This document shows, piece after piece, positions 36,609-46,707 of a stretch of 64,000 bases of DNA. Source of the DNA: Neptuniibacter sp. 1_MG-2023 (lineage in GTDB: Bacteria; Pseudomonadota; Gammaproteobacteria; Pseudomonadales; Balneatricaceae). The translations under genes and the position numbers were made by a program. The notes beneath the pieces were generated by a model. It had not been told where the DNA came from and ran no database searches. It worked only from the letters and a program-made list of their open reading frames with translations. The stretch is taken from positions 124,001-188,000 of the forward strand of contig NZ_JAUOQR010000002.1 of assembly GCF_030547185.1 (NCBI RefSeq). Reading direction: 5' to 3'. Within the stretch, counting starts at the first letter, position 1; each line of letters opens with the position of its first letter.

Positions 36609-38303
36609 ATGAGCGAGAGCTTTGCTGAGCTATTTGAAGAGAGTCTTCAAGAGTTAGAAATGGCGCCTGGGGCTATAGTCACAGGTACCGTAATTGCTAT
36701 TGAGGATGACTTTGTCATTGTCAACGCAGGGCTCAAATCTGAAGGCGTCATCCCGCGTAATCAGTTTTTGGATGACAGTGGCAAGCTGAGTGTTGAGATA
36801 GGGTCTGAAGTCAAAGTCGCATTAGAGTCGATGGAAGATGGATTTGGCGCTACTCAGCTTTCGCGTGAAAAAGCGAAACGCGCTGAAATCTGGCTTGAGC
36901 TTGAAAAGTCTTTCGAAAATGATGAGATCGTCCGTGGCCGTATTACAGGCAAAGTTCGGGGTGGTTTCACTGTAGATGTCAACACGATCCATGCTTTTCT
37001 GCCCGGTTCGTTGGTGGATGTTCGTCCTGTAAGAGATACCACTCATCTTGAATCCCAAGAATTAGAATTTAAGCTTGTTAAGCTTGATGTAAAGCGCAAC
37101 AACATAGTTGTGTCTCGCCGTGCTGTACTGGAAGCGGCGTACAATATCGAACGGGATCAGCTGCTTGCCAACATGGAAGAGGGGCAAGTGATCAACGGTA
37201 TTGTTAAAAATATTACTGACTATGGTGCCTTTATTGATTTAGGCGGAATCGACGGTCTGTTACATATTACCGATATCGCTTGGAAGCGGGTTAGACATCC
37301 AAGTGAAACATTAACGGTTGGCCAAGAGCTTGATGTTAAAGTGCTTCGCTTTGATAAAGAGAAAAGCCGTGTATCCCTTGGTTTAAAACAGCTGACAGAC
37401 GATCCGTGGACACAGTTGATTTCCAATTATACGGTTGGAACTCAAGTAAAAGCGCGCGTTACCAATCTGACCGATTACGGTTGTTTTGCTGAAATTGAAA
37501 ATGGTATCGAAGGGCTTATTCACGTTTCCGAGATGGATTGGACAAATAAAAATGTTCATCCATCAAAAATGGTTCAGGTTGGAGACGAAGTCGATGTGAT
37601 GTTATTAGACATCGATAAAGAGAAGCGCCGTATATCACTGGGCATGAAGCAGTGTAAGAAGAACCCTTGGTTAGCCTTCTCTGAAACTTACGCTAAAGGT
37701 GATCGTCTTAGCGGAAAAATCCGTTCTATTACAGATTTTGGTATATTTATCGGCCTTGATGGTGGTATTGATGGTCTTGTCCATCTTTCTGACATTACAT
37801 GGGACGAAAACGATAAAGATGCAGTTAAGAGATACAAAAAAGGGGATGAGGTTGAGGCCGTGGTGCTTTCGGTCGATTCAGAAAGAGAGCGGATTGCTTT
37901 GGGGATTAAACAGTTAGATTCCGATCCTTTTAGAGATTTTACTGCAGATAAAGCAAAAGGCGCCGTTATTAAGGGCAAGGTTTCAGAAATAACAGATAAA
38001 GCGTTAATTGTTACTTTAGCTGATGGTATCAATGCCGCAGTGAAAATTGCTGAAGTCTCCCGAGACCGAATTGAAAACCTAAATGATCACTATAAAGTGG
38101 GCGATGAGGTTGAAGCATTAATTACTAATATCGATAGTCGAAACCGTGTTATAGCGCTTTCGATTAAGCAGTTAGAAATAAAGCAAGAGAAGAAAGCGCT
38201 AGATAACGTTAGTCAGCAAGCTGAAACTCGGATATCTGGTCCGACTACAATTGGTGACTTGATCAAAGCACAGATGAATAAAGTCGACTCAGACCCAGAG
38301 TAA
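36609..38303 (+). CDS. rpsA: 30S ribosomal protein S1
   Basis: 564 residues from the ATG beginning [14 protein letters not shown]; the frame is open from 36555 but that part overlaps cmk. It has six S1 domains, with repeated patterns such as [39 protein letters not shown] and [21 protein letters not shown]1 holds mRNA on the small subunit and unfolds structured leaders. As in other species the start lacks a strong Shine-Dalgarno, which fits autoregulated translation of rpsA. Confidence 0.98.
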   Translation: MSESFAELFEESLQELEMAPGAIVTGTVIAIEDDFVIVNAGLKSEGVIPRNQFLDDSGKLSVEIGSEVKVALESMEDGFGATQLSREKAKRAEIWLELEKSFENDEIVRGRITGKVRGGFTVDVNTIHAFLPGSLVDVRPVRDTTHLESQELEFKLVKLDVKRNNIVVSRRAVLEAAYNIERDQLLANMEEGQVINGIVKNITDYGAFIDLGGIDGLLHITDIAWKRVRHPSETLTVGQELDVKVLRFDKEKSRVSLGLKQLTDDPWTQLISNYTVGTQVKARVTNLTDYGCFAEIENGIEGLIHVSEMDWTNKNVHPSKMVQVGDEVDVMLLDIDKEKRRISLGMKQCKKNPWLAFSETYAKGDRLSGKIRSITDFGIFIGLDGGIDGLVHLSDITWDENDKDAVKRYKKGDEVEAVVLSVDSERERIALGIKQLDSDPFRDFTADKAKGAVIKGKVSEITDKALIVTLADGINAAVKIAEVSRDRIENLNDHYKVGDEVEALITNIDSRNRVIALSIKQLEIKQEKKALDNVSQQAETRISGPTTIGDLIKAQMNKVDSDPE

Positions 38304-38344
38304 ATTCCGGTTTACGAGAAGATCAAAAGATCGAGGAACATGAT

Positions 38345-38635
38345 ATGACTAAATCTGAACTGATAGAAATCCTTGTGGATCGCCATGATCAATTGTCAGT
38401 AAAAGATATTGAGCTGTCTGTAAAAACAATGCTTGATCATATGACAGAGTCTTTGTCTCAGGGTGATCGTATTGAAATAAGAGGCTTTGGAAGTTTTTCA
38501 CTGCATTACCGTGCGCCAAGAACAGGGCGTAACCCTAAAACGGGTGAATCTGTATCACTGGACGCAAAGTATGTCCCGCACTTTAAGCCAGGTAAGGAGC
38601 TTAGAGAGCAAGTAAATGATTCAATTCAAAAATAG
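38345..38635 (+). CDS. ihfB: Integration host factor subunit beta
   Basis: 96 residues. HU/IHF family with the DNA-bending arm [15 protein letters not shown] and the lead-in [14 protein letters not shown]. With IHF-alpha it makes sharp bends in DNA at specific sites. AGGAACATGAT gives the start. It follows rpsA directly, the classical arrangement. Confidence 0.97.
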   Translation: MTKSELIEILVDRHDQLSVKDIELSVKTMLDHMTESLSQGDRIEIRGFGSFSLHYRAPRTGRNPKTGESVSLDAKYVPHFKPGKELREQVNDSIQK

Positions 38636-38654
38636 TTACTGAGGTTGTTTGACC

Positions 38655-38960
38655 GTGCGTTTTTTAAAAACCATAGTTTTTGTATTGCTCTGTTTGGCTG
38701 TTCTGCTTATTGGGATTATGTTTACTATCCACAATACGGAAAAGGTTGTAATTGATTTGGTCTTTTTCCAGCTGCCAGAAGCCAGCTTGTCGTTGTGGTT
38801 AATCGCGACATTTTTGATGGGTGGTTTTATAGGCATAATGTTAAGCGTAATGACTGTTTGGATGTTAAAAACCCGATTAGGTTCCGCTCGCCGTAAGATT
38901 GCAACGACTCAGAAAGAGCTAGATCAGCTGAGAGTTTCTAACCTAAAAGATGTCGTTTAA
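38655..38960 (+). CDS. lapA: LapA-family inner-membrane protein
   Basis: About 101 residues from the GTG at 38655; a TTG at 38649 is an alternative. Two membrane segments (VFVLLCLAVLLIGIMF and LWLIATFLMGGFIGIML) are followed by a short cytoplasmic coiled coil, the DUF1049/LapA pattern. LapA is the small partner of LapB, which controls LPS synthesis through LpxC degradation. The 3' end overlaps lapB by 11 bases. Confidence 0.92.
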   Translation: MRFLKTIVFVLLCLAVLLIGIMFTIHNTEKVVIDLVFFQLPEASLSLWLIATFLMGGFIGIMLSVMTVWMLKTRLGSARRKIATTQKELDQLRVSNLKDVV

Positions 38961-40152
38961 TTTAGATACTCTATTTAGCAACTACCTTTTTATAATCCCG
39001 TTAGTTGTTGCCATCGCTATTGGTTGGTTTCTTGGTAGAAGAGATCGCCGAAGTAAAGTCTCATGTCCGCAAACCAGCCTAAGTAGCGAATATTTTACTG
39101 GGCTGGATTACCTACTGAATGAAAAAGTGGATGAAGCGATTGAGAGCTTTATCCGTGCCCTTGAAATCAATTCAGATACAATTCCTGCGCATCTCTCCCT
39201 TGCTAAGTTATTTCGTCGTAAAGGTGATGTGGATCGTGCTATTCAGATCCATCAGAAGCTATTGGCGCGTCCAGATTTAACACGATCAGATTTTATGCGT
39301 ATTCAGATGGCACTAGCGCGTGATTATTATGCGGTAGGGTTGTTAGATAGGGCAGAAAACTTATTGGAAGAGATCATAAAATCGGGCTCATCTAAAAGTA
39401 TTCAGCATAAAGCCCTACGTTTATTGATAAAGCTCTATGAGAAAGAGGGCGAATGGGAGCAAGCGCTGAAAGCGGCGCAAAAGCTTGATCCAGAAGAAAG
39501 GCGAAGTATTGCTACCGAGTTAGCCCATTATTGCTGTGAATTAGCAGAGCAAGCTATTACAGAGAAAAAACAGACCTTATCGATCAATTATTTAAAACGG
39601 GCAGAGCAGTTTGAAGCGGATAATGTTCGGGTCTGTTTTATGCAAGCTCGTGTCGCAATGGCCGTAGGTCAGTGGAAAGTAGCTATCAAGCAACTGAAAG
39701 CAATCTCCAAGCTAGATAAACTTTTTGTTTCTGAGGCTATTCCGCTTTTAGGTGAGTGTTACAGCCACGTAAATGGGCAGCGAGAATATACCGAATACTT
39801 ACGCACCTGTTTAGCTCAAGCCCCTTCTACGACGGCTATTATAGCTTTAGCTGAACAGATACGATCAGATAGGGGTATCTATGCAGCAGGAAGTTTTATA
39901 ACTGAAGAATTAAAACGTCGCCCTTCTATAAAAGGGTTTAATAGTTTGATCGATCTTCATATAGAATATGGTTCTGAAAGTGCAAGGGATAGTCTAACTG
40001 TTCTGCGCGGTTTAACCGGTCAACTGGAACTCTCCAAGCCTGTGTACCGATGTAACAGTTGTGGTTTTTCAGGACGCTCACTGCTGTGGCAGTGTCCATC
40101 TTGTAAGAGTTGGGGGACAACCAAGCCGATTCAAGGGCTTGAAGGCGAATAA
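38950..40152 (+). CDS. lapB: LPS assembly regulator LapB (YciM)
   Basis: 400 residues. An N-terminal membrane anchor (LFIIPLVVAIAIGWFLG) is followed by TPR helices and a C-terminal rubredoxin-like zinc ribbon (CNSCGFSGRS...CPSCKSWG) with all four cysteines. LapB recruits FtsH to degrade LpxC and so limits lipid A synthesis. It overlaps lapA and is followed by pyrF, as in E. coli. Confidence 0.96.
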   Translation: MSFNLDTLFSNYLFIIPLVVAIAIGWFLGRRDRRSKVSCPQTSLSSEYFTGLDYLLNEKVDEAIESFIRALEINSDTIPAHLSLAKLFRRKGDVDRAIQIHQKLLARPDLTRSDFMRIQMALARDYYAVGLLDRAENLLEEIIKSGSSKSIQHKALRLLIKLYEKEGEWEQALKAAQKLDPEERRSIATELAHYCCELAEQAITEKKQTLSINYLKRAEQFEADNVRVCFMQARVAMAVGQWKVAIKQLKAISKLDKLFVSEAIPLLGECYSHVNGQREYTEYLRTCLAQAPSTTAIIALAEQIRSDRGIYAAGSFITEELKRRPSIKGFNSLIDLHIEYGSESARDSLTVLRGLTGQLELSKPVYRCNSCGFSGRSLLWQCPSCKSWGTTKPIQGLEGE

Positions 40153-40164
40153 CAAATTTAGAGA

Positions 40165-40881
40165 ATGAATATGTCAGTAGATAAAAAACGCGTGATCGTT
40201 GCGTTAGATTACCCCAATCAAGAACAAGCTCTATCCATGGCTAAGCAGCTTGATCCACAGCGTTGTCGCGTTAAAGTGGGTAAAGAGCTGTTTACCTGTT
40301 GTGGTCCAAGGATTGTTGAAGCGCTTCAGCAGCAAGGCTTTGATGTGTTTTTAGATCTTAAATTTCATGATATTCCAAACACTACAGCAAAAGCGGTGAG
40401 AGCTGCTGCTGAATTGGGCGTATGGATGGTCAATGTACATGCTTCTGGTGGTCGTAAGATGATGGAAGCTGCGCGTAATGAGCTTGAACAGGTGAATGGT
40501 ACTAACACCCTGTTAATTGCAGTAACTATTTTGACTAGTATGGAACGCTCGGATCTGCAAGAAATTGGATTAGATATAGATCCATTAGAGCAGGTGAAGC
40601 GACTAGCCGCTTTAACAGAAAAGAGTGGTTTGCATGGAGTTGTTTGCTCTGCACAAGAAGTGAAGCCATTACGCCAAATTATAAGCTCAGATTTTAAATT
40701 AGTGACCCCAGGCATTAGACCCGCGGATGCGGATATAGGCGATCAAAAGCGTATCATGACGCCCTCAGGCGCTATTCAAGCAGGAAGTGATTATCTAGTA
40801 ATAGGACGGCCTATCACTAAAGCGGAATCCCCTATAGAGTCTTTGGCGCGTATAGATGCGGAATTAACACCGTTGATTTAA
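40165..40881 (+). CDS. pyrF: Orotidine 5'-phosphate decarboxylase
   Basis: 238 residues. The active-site cluster [17 protein letters not shown] with the Lys-Asp pair, and the phosphate-binding TPGIRP and VIGRPIT motifs. It makes UMP from OMP, the last step of pyrimidine synthesis. It begins 12 bases after lapB. Start codons at 40165 and 40171 are both possible. Confidence 0.97.
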   Translation: MNMSVDKKRVIVALDYPNQEQALSMAKQLDPQRCRVKVGKELFTCCGPRIVEALQQQGFDVFLDLKFHDIPNTTAKAVRAAAELGVWMVNVHASGGRKMMEAARNELEQVNGTNTLLIAVTILTSMERSDLQEIGLDIDPLEQVKRLAALTEKSGLHGVVCSAQEVKPLRQIISSDFKLVTPGIRPADADIGDQKRIMTPSGAIQAGSDYLVIGRPITKAESPIESLARIDAELTPLI

Positions 40882-40905
40882 GCCGTTAAGCAAGCTATAA
40901 ATAAG

Positions 40906-40927
40906 GTCTGACTAAGGATAGTCAGAC
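40906..40927 (+). terminator. Hairpin between pyrF and the ComEA-like gene
   Basis: GTCTGACTA/TAGTCAGAC, a perfect 9-bp stem with loop AGGA. No T tract follows, so it may stabilise or terminate inefficiently. Confidence 0.55.
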
Positions 40928-40954
40928 TAATATCGAACTAAAAAGGATTTTACA

Positions 40955-41269
40955 ATGAAATACTCTATTCTGAAGAGCTCAGTTTTGGGTTCTATTCGTG
41001 CGTTGTTTATAGCAGCCATCTGTACTTTCTCTTTTTCAGCTTTTGCTGCCCCCGTTGATATTAATACCGCTTCGGCAGAGCAAATATCTGAGTCGCTGAT
41101 AGGTGTAGGCCCAGCAAAAGCTCAAGCGATTATTGCTTACCGCACAGCCAATGGGCCATTTTCGACAGCGGACCAGCTAAGCGAAGTGAAAGGGATCGGA
41201 CCGGCGACAGTAGAGAAAAATCGTGCTTCGATTCTGATTTCTAAGCCTGAAAATAAAGCGAAGAAATAG
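40955..41269 (+). CDS. ComEA-like exported helix-hairpin-helix protein
   Basis: 104 residues. There is an N-terminal signal (ALFIAAICTFSFSAFAAP) and one helix-hairpin-helix domain, VDINTASAEQISESLIGVGP then GPFSTADQLSEVKGIGPATV. ComEA-type proteins bind double-stranded DNA in the periplasm and pull it in during natural transformation. Short forms like this are widespread and also found in strains not known to be competent. No other competence genes are in the window. Confidence 0.9.
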   Translation: MKYSILKSSVLGSIRALFIAAICTFSFSAFAAPVDINTASAEQISESLIGVGPAKAQAIIAYRTANGPFSTADQLSEVKGIGPATVEKNRASILISKPENKAKK

Positions 41270-41276
41270 TTTCTGT

Positions 41277-41335
41277 GCCTGCGAATAAGTTCAGTATGGT
41301 GCTGCATACGCTCTATAGTGCATTTGTTCGCAGGC
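41277..41335. repeat. Inverted repeat between convergent genes
   Basis: GCCTGCGAA (41277-41285) and TTCGCAGGC (41327-41335) pair perfectly around 41 bases that contain a smaller GTATG/CATAC hairpin. It fills the gap between the ComEA-like gene and the ROK kinase gene. It may act as a shared terminator despite lacking T tracts. Confidence 0.55.
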
Positions 41336-41336
41336 C

Positions 41337-42242
41337 TTATAGCCAAGCCGCGCCGCGCACACCGCTAGAGTCGCCATATTTAGCTTTCACTATTGGCGTT
41401 AAAGCTTTGGTTGGGATTGTACTAGCCGAGAATATATATTTTGTTAGTCGCTGTGGAACTTGTGCATAGATCTCATCGATATTCGAAAGCCCCCCACCGA
41501 GCACAATCACTTCGGGATCAAGGATATTTATAATGGAGGCTAAGGCTTTACTTAGCTGCTCTAAATATAGATTGCAGTAGTTTTGGCTCTCTATATCCCC
41601 ATGCCTTGCTTGTTCCCATATTTGGGTAGTACTGAGTTTTGTATTAGCTGGGAAATGAGATGAAAACCCAGGTCCAGATAGAAAAGTTTCAATGCAATCT
41701 TGTTTGCCGCAGTAACAGTGCCGTTCTAAGTAATCAGAGGTGTTTGGCCAAGGAAGAGGGTTGTGTCCCCATTCACCACAGATAGCATTAGGTCCACTAA
41801 GTAAGGCTTTGTTAATAACAATACCCGCTCCCACTCCAGTGCCTAAGATAATACCAAAAGCACTTTTATAGCCTGCGGCACTGCCATCAATAGCTTCAGA
41901 AAGTGCAAAGCAATCGGCATCGTTGGCGATATGAATTGGGCGATTCAGTAGTTTTTCTAGATCAGCATCCAATCTTTTATCAATAAGACAGGTTGAGTTG
42001 GCGTTTTTGATTAGCCCCGTTGTAGGTGAGAGAGTACCAGGTATACCAATACCTATATGCTCAGCTCTTTTTTTACAGGTCTGCTCTGCAGTGTTAACTA
42101 ACATAGCGATGCTATTTAAGGTCGCGTGGTAATCACCTTGAGGTGTTTGAGTGCGCTGGCGGAATAAGGTTTCCCCCTGTTCGCTAATAGCGATGACCTC
42201 TATTTTCGTCCCGCCTAGATCAATCCCAATTTTTATACTCAT
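41337..42242 (-). CDS. ROK-family sugar kinase
   Basis: 301 residues. N-terminal ATP motif IGIDLGGTKIEVIAI, central GTGVGAGIVINKALL, and the ROK zinc-site pattern HCYCGKQDCIETFLSGPGF with the conserved Cys residues and catalytic Asp-Glu-type elements. This branch resembles fructokinase/Mak and NagK; sequence alone does not decide between fructose, mannose, glucose and N-acetylglucosamine. Last gene of the minus-strand series after the AEC transporter, 38 bases downstream of it. Confidence 0.88.
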   Translation of the reverse strand: MSIKIGIDLGGTKIEVIAISEQGETLFRQRTQTPQGDYHATLNSIAMLVNTAEQTCKKRAEHIGIGIPGTLSPTTGLIKNANSTCLIDKRLDADLEKLLNRPIHIANDADCFALSEAIDGSAAGYKSAFGIILGTGVGAGIVINKALLSGPNAICGEWGHNPLPWPNTSDYLERHCYCGKQDCIETFLSGPGFSSHFPANTKLSTTQIWEQARHGDIESQNYCNLYLEQLSKALASIINILDPEVIVLGGGLSNIDEIYAQVPQRLTKYIFSASTIPTKALTPIVKAKYGDSSGVRGAAWL

Positions 42243-42280
42243 AACACGTTTTTTATCGGATGCTGTTCATCAGATAGATC

Positions 42281-43171
42281 TTATAGCACAAAGGCCAGCG
42301 TTAATGGTAGAAAGAGCAAACTGCCGATATTGCCTATGAGTACAATGGATGCGACCTGTTCAGGCTCCTGATTGTAGCGTTCGGCGATCATGTAGTTGAG
42401 TACCGCCGGAGGAAGCGCGCCAAATACAACTAAATAAGCAAACTGCTCACTGTTAAGTTGCATAAAATATTGGCAGGCTAAGGCTAATAAAATGCCGCTG
42501 GCGGGACATAAAATGGCGCTATAAGTACCTATTTTCCAGTTTTTTAGGTCGACGCTTGTCATGCGAACACCTAATGCAAATAGCATCAATGGGATCGCAA
42601 TCTGACCTAACATCTCGATAAAAGTTGCAGCCGCTTGAGGAACAGATAAGTCAAAACCACTCCAGACTAAGCCAAGAATCGTGGCTGCAATCATTGGCAT
42701 CTTTAGTAAGCTGATTAGGCGAGTTTTGTGATCTAAGATGTAGATGCCCACCGTGAAATGCAGCAGGTTTTCCACTAGGAAAAGGACTACAGCGGCGGAG
42801 AGAGCGTCTTCCCCAAACGCTAGTACCATCAGTGGTATACCTAAGTTACCACTATTGCTAAACATATTTGGCGGGATAAAGGTTTTGGGGTGAACCCCTA
42901 ATAACTTACAGAAAGGGAATAGCAAAATGCCGGAGCCGATAACAATGATTGCGGCGCATATAGCGAGGTCTTGGAACTGAACTAAATCAAAGGATTCTGC
43001 AGAGAGTACTGAGAAAATTAGCGCTGGTACAAATACATCGATATTGACCTGGTTGGCTGTGGTCATATCAATTTTATAGCGTCGAGCATAGTAAAATCCC
43101 ACGGTGACAATCGCCACCAGTGGGAAAACGGTTAGAAATATCCGCTCAAGTAAAAGACTTTGTGTATCCAC
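42281..43171 (-). CDS. AEC-family transporter
   Basis: 296 residues with about ten membrane segments in two halves. The Pro/Asn-rich FVPALIFSVLSAES and MFSNSGNLGIPLMVLAFG segments and the C-terminal FGALPPAVLNYMIAERYN are typical of the auxin-efflux-carrier family. Bacterial members move small organic acids such as malate, malonate and related compounds. The neighbouring D-lactate dehydrogenase and TRAP genes make a carboxylic acid a reasonable guess, not more. Confidence 0.9.
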   Translation of the reverse strand: MDTQSLLLERIFLTVFPLVAIVTVGFYYARRYKIDMTTANQVNIDVFVPALIFSVLSAESFDLVQFQDLAICAAIIVIGSGILLFPFCKLLGVHPKTFIPPNMFSNSGNLGIPLMVLAFGEDALSAAVVLFLVENLLHFTVGIYILDHKTRLISLLKMPMIAATILGLVWSGFDLSVPQAAATFIEMLGQIAIPLMLFALGVRMTSVDLKNWKIGTYSAILCPASGILLALACQYFMQLNSEQFAYLVVFGALPPAVLNYMIAERYNQEPEQVASIVLIGNIGSLLFLPLTLAFVL

Positions 43172-43225
43172 TGTACCGCTTCCTTCTTAAATATCACTAA
43201 GCCTTTTGCAGAGCTTTGATGTGCC

Positions 43226-43714
43226 TTACTCGAAATTTTTACCCGTCGGTACAACCATTACAGGTACTTTAGCGTTACGAATAACTTGCTGGCTGGTATT
43301 ACTATGATGGCCAAAGCGGTTTTCAGCCCCTAAGATAATCATGTCAGCGTTAACGGTCGTAGCTGCTTTGACAATTGCATCAGCTTGATTGCCTTCTGCA
43401 ACTTTGTGCTCGACATCTAATACAATCGGTTCTTCTAGGCTCTGTAGCTCGTCAACAAAGAATTTTTCTACGCGGGCTTTCATGGTTTCATGGATTGCTT
43501 CGATCCCTTCATCATGCATTTTCTTAATAACGTCTTCAGTTACATAATGTTGAATCAGAGCGTGGCCCATTTCACCCATAGGCTCAACGACGTGTAGCAT
43601 AATGATCTTTGCATTGTTGAGGTTTGCTTGTTTAACCGCCTGGCGAAAAATTGGACGAGTGTGTTTGCCTAAAGAGGTCGCGTAAAGAATCGTATCAATT
43701 TGTGGGAGTGCCAT
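43226..43714 (-). CDS. Universal stress protein (UspA family)
   Basis: 162 residues with one Usp domain: DTILYATSLGKHTRPIF at the start, VNADMIILGAENRFGHHSNTSQQVIRNAKVPVMVVP at the end in pieces. The ATP-binding Gly pattern is only partly kept. It begins 26 bases after the dehydrogenase stop, so the two are probably co-transcribed. Function unknown; it is the second Usp in this window next to a transporter. Confidence 0.88.
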   Translation of the reverse strand: MALPQIDTILYATSLGKHTRPIFRQAVKQANLNNAKIIMLHVVEPMGEMGHALIQHYVTEDVIKKMHDEGIEAIHETMKARVEKFFVDELQSLEEPIVLDVEHKVAEGNQADAIVKAATTVNADMIILGAENRFGHHSNTSQQVIRNAKVPVMVVPTGKNFE

Positions 43715-43740
43715 CTTCTATATCCTCTATTAAAAGCAGA

Positions 43741-46614
43741 TTATAACGGTTGAACCGAGATCTGTGAGTTTTCGGGATTACTATTATCGTTTACCTGTTT
43801 TGGTTGGCTGCAACGATCAAGTAAATAAACAATAGATTTGTAATCAATTCCACTGTGATGGGTTAAGCCAATTTCACAGGTACGGCTAGTTGAATAGCCA
43901 GTCGTGCATGTTTTTACTTGGTCTTTTAACGTCCGTAAAGACGAGGCGTTTAATTCTGGTGTACTAAAGCCCTTATCACCAGCAAAGCCACAACAAGTGA
44001 TCTGATCAGGAATCACTACGTTGCTTGAGCACTTATTAATAATGCGTTTAATCTTGTCAGCTTGTCCCATACGTGTAGCACTACAGGTGATATGCAAAGC
44101 AATCTGTTCTGCTGTTGGGGTGACGACTAAGCGATCCAATACAAACTGATCGATAAAGTCGATGCTATCATAGAGCTTGATTTTAGCATCCATATTTTCC
44201 TGTAAACGAAGGCTGCAAGGACTTGTGTCAGAATACACAGGAATTCTACCTTGATCAGTACATTCCAATAAAAAGCGTTCGGTCTCATTAGCTTTGTAAT
44301 CTGCTGCTTCGAACATGCCTTTTGATTGGAAGGGCATACCACAGCATAGATTATCAAGACCTTCAGGGATAATGACTTGGAATCCTGCTTTCCTTAAAAG
44401 TTGAAGCGTTTTATCTGCTAGCGGGGTTTGATCTTCTTCACCGCGGGATGGCGCCATAGTACGACTTGCACAGCTCGGTAAATAGACAACCTCAGGACCT
44501 GTTTCACTAGCTTTAGGTTGGTATGCCTTCACTTTAGGTGCTGCTTTGGGCATGGAGGGTGTCCACTGCTGAACAAGGCCGCCTGTTATTTTACGTGCGC
44601 TATTGGTAATTGCACTCATTGCCTTAGTGCCTATTACGCCGTGCGTTATATCGGCGACTTTAAAAGTGGCACGTGTAGCTGTTGTTAATCCACCGTAGTG
44701 TTTAGCTAGCCATTGGGCAAGTTTGGTATGGTTCTCATTCTTACGGCTGCGAATAGAGCGAGTAAGATCGCCTGTATTAATACCAACAGGGCAGGTTGTG
44801 GAGCACAAACCGCAAGCTGCACAGGTGTCAGTTCCTTGATATTGATACTCTTTTCTTAATGTTGCCAGCCGTTCAGGATCATCCCCGCTTTTCTCTAAAC
44901 GAGCAATTTCGCGCCACAGTACTATACGTTGCCGTGGACTTAAGGTTAATGCGCGGGATGGACAGGTAGGTTCACAAAAACCACACTCTATACACTTATC
45001 CACAAGTTCATCGGCAGCGGGTAAAGATTTTAAGTTCTCTAAATGAACATGATTGTTTTTATTAAGAATAACGCCAGGGTTTAAGATACTACGAGGATCG
45101 AAGAGTTCTTTTAACTCCCACATAAGTCGGTAAGCATCTGCGCCCCATTCCATCTCTACATAAGGGGCCATATTACGGCCTGTACCATGCTCAGCTTTAA
45201 GGGATCCGTTGTATTTATGTACAACTAGTTTGCACACTTCGTCCATTAACCCGTCATAGCGATCGATTTCATCTTGCGTATCAAAAGACTGAGTGAAAAC
45301 AAAATGTAAATTGCCTTCTAAGGCATGGCCAAAGATCAGTGCTTCGCTATAGTTCCACTTAATAAACAGTTGGTGTAGATCATAGACTGCATCTGCAAGC
45401 TGCTCAACGGGGAAGGCCACATCCTCAATAATAACGGTTGTGCCTGTAAGTCTAACGGCACCCACCGCTGGGAATAAGCCTTTACGTATTGCCCAAAACT
45501 GCGCATTAACCGCAGGGTCTGTTGAAAACTCAATAGGCTTAGTTGTTTCTAAACTAGAGATTGATTCAGTAATTTCAGTTACTTGCTGTTGAAGTGTGTC
45601 AGCATCTGCTGCGCGGGTTTCAACTAAAAGGGCCGCTGCGTCATTAGGAAGCTCTTTGATAAAAGGCGGCATTCCTGCTTTATTTTCTATAGAACGAAGG
45701 CCGGCACGATCCATTAGCTCTACAGCTGAAACGGGTGTTTTCTTGAGTATAGCGACAGCTTCGCAAGTAGTACGTACGGTATTGAAGAAGATTAGCGCAG
45801 TGGCTTTATTTTCATGCTCATCCACTGTGTTGTAAGTGATGTTTGAGATGAAGCCTAATGTGCCCTCTGAACCTATCATCAGGTGTTGCAATATATCAAT
45901 GGGATCTTCGTAATCAACCAATGAATTTAAGGCATAACCTGTCGTATTTTTTAAACGATACTTATGCTCAATACGCTCGCGCAATTCATCATTAGTACGT
46001 GTTTGCTGGGCTAAACAATCCAGAGAATCTAGTAGCACATGATGGGAGCGGCGAAAGTTTTTGATGCTGTCTGGGTCAGCAGTATCGAGAACAGAACCAT
46101 CAGCCAGAACTAAACGCATACTGTTTAGAGTACGATAACTGTTTTGTGCCGTGCCGCAGCACATACCGCTGGCATTGTTCGCCGCGATACCACCTATTTT
46201 AGCGGTGTTAATTGAGGCGGGATCGGGACCTATTTTTTTATTTAGAGGCGCCAAGTATTTATTGGCATTGCCACCAATAACACCCGGTTGAAGTTTGATG
46301 GTGCTACCATCATCGCTGATCTCATAGTTATCCCAGCCATCGCCTAGTTGAACTAGTACGGAGTCAGTAATTGCTTGGCCGGATAGACTTGTTCCAGCTG
46401 CGCGGAAGGTGACTGGGGTATTGTGCCGATCTGCTAGTTTTACAATTTTAATGATCTCTTCTTCATTGCTAGCACGCACGACAATCTGCGGAATTAAACG
46501 ATAGAAACTAGCATCCGTACCATAGGCTAGGGTGCGAAGAGGGTCTGTAATCAGGCGCGTATCGGGGATAAACTCCCGAAGTGCATTATAGAAATCCTGA
46601 TGGCCCTGTTGCAT
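43741..46614 (-). CDS. dld: FAD and Fe-S D-lactate dehydrogenase (Dld-II type)
   Basis: 957 residues. The N-terminal half is a FAD-linked oxidase of the GlcD/VAO type (FAD-binding TFRAAGTSLSGQAI and IGGIAANNASGMCCG). Two ferredoxin-type 4Fe-4S clusters follow (CIECGFCEPTCP and CAACGLCSTTCPVG), then two cysteine-rich domains with CCG motifs (DNLCCGMPFQSKG and ITCCGFAGDKGF). This layout matches the large quinone-linked D-lactate dehydrogenase of Shewanella and Pseudomonas. D-2-hydroxyglutarate dehydrogenase relatives share parts of it, so the substrate is not proven. The TRAP operon upstream and nearby PdhR sites favour lactate. GAGG lies eight bases before the ATG. Confidence 0.88.
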   Translation of the reverse strand: MQQGHQDFYNALREFIPDTRLITDPLRTLAYGTDASFYRLIPQIVVRASNEEEIIKIVKLADRHNTPVTFRAAGTSLSGQAITDSVLVQLGDGWDNYEISDDGSTIKLQPGVIGGNANKYLAPLNKKIGPDPASINTAKIGGIAANNASGMCCGTAQNSYRTLNSMRLVLADGSVLDTADPDSIKNFRRSHHVLLDSLDCLAQQTRTNDELRERIEHKYRLKNTTGYALNSLVDYEDPIDILQHLMIGSEGTLGFISNITYNTVDEHENKATALIFFNTVRTTCEAVAILKKTPVSAVELMDRAGLRSIENKAGMPPFIKELPNDAAALLVETRAADADTLQQQVTEITESISSLETTKPIEFSTDPAVNAQFWAIRKGLFPAVGAVRLTGTTVIIEDVAFPVEQLADAVYDLHQLFIKWNYSEALIFGHALEGNLHFVFTQSFDTQDEIDRYDGLMDEVCKLVVHKYNGSLKAEHGTGRNMAPYVEMEWGADAYRLMWELKELFDPRSILNPGVILNKNNHVHLENLKSLPAADELVDKCIECGFCEPTCPSRALTLSPRQRIVLWREIARLEKSGDDPERLATLRKEYQYQGTDTCAACGLCSTTCPVGINTGDLTRSIRSRKNENHTKLAQWLAKHYGGLTTATRATFKVADITHGVIGTKAMSAITNSARKITGGLVQQWTPSMPKAAPKVKAYQPKASETGPEVVYLPSCASRTMAPSRGEEDQTPLADKTLQLLRKAGFQVIIPEGLDNLCCGMPFQSKGMFEAADYKANETERFLLECTDQGRIPVYSDTSPCSLRLQENMDAKIKLYDSIDFIDQFVLDRLVVTPTAEQIALHITCSATRMGQADKIKRIINKCSSNVVIPDQITCCGFAGDKGFSTPELNASSLRTLKDQVKTCTTGYSTSRTCEIGLTHHSGIDYKSIVYLLDRCSQPKQVNDNSNPENSQISVQPL

Positions 46615-46657
46615 TGTTCATACCTCACTTACTTATGAAGAAAAAATAGTGTTATTT

Positions 46658-46696
46658 AAAAAAGGGGCTCGTTATTTCGTTTAAATATAGAGCCCC
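46658..46696 (-). terminator. Terminator after the DctM gene
   Basis: On the minus strand GGGGCTC/GAGCCCC with a 19-base loop is followed by TTTTTT. It separates the TRAP operon from dld, so dld may depend on read-through or on its own promoter. Confidence 0.75.
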
Positions 46697-46707
46697 AGCG
46701 TTACTCG

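Noticed and set aside
41275-41469. Open frame at the 3' end of the ROK gene on the other strand
   Set aside because: It overlaps the inverted repeat and the kinase coding region, with no ribosome site.
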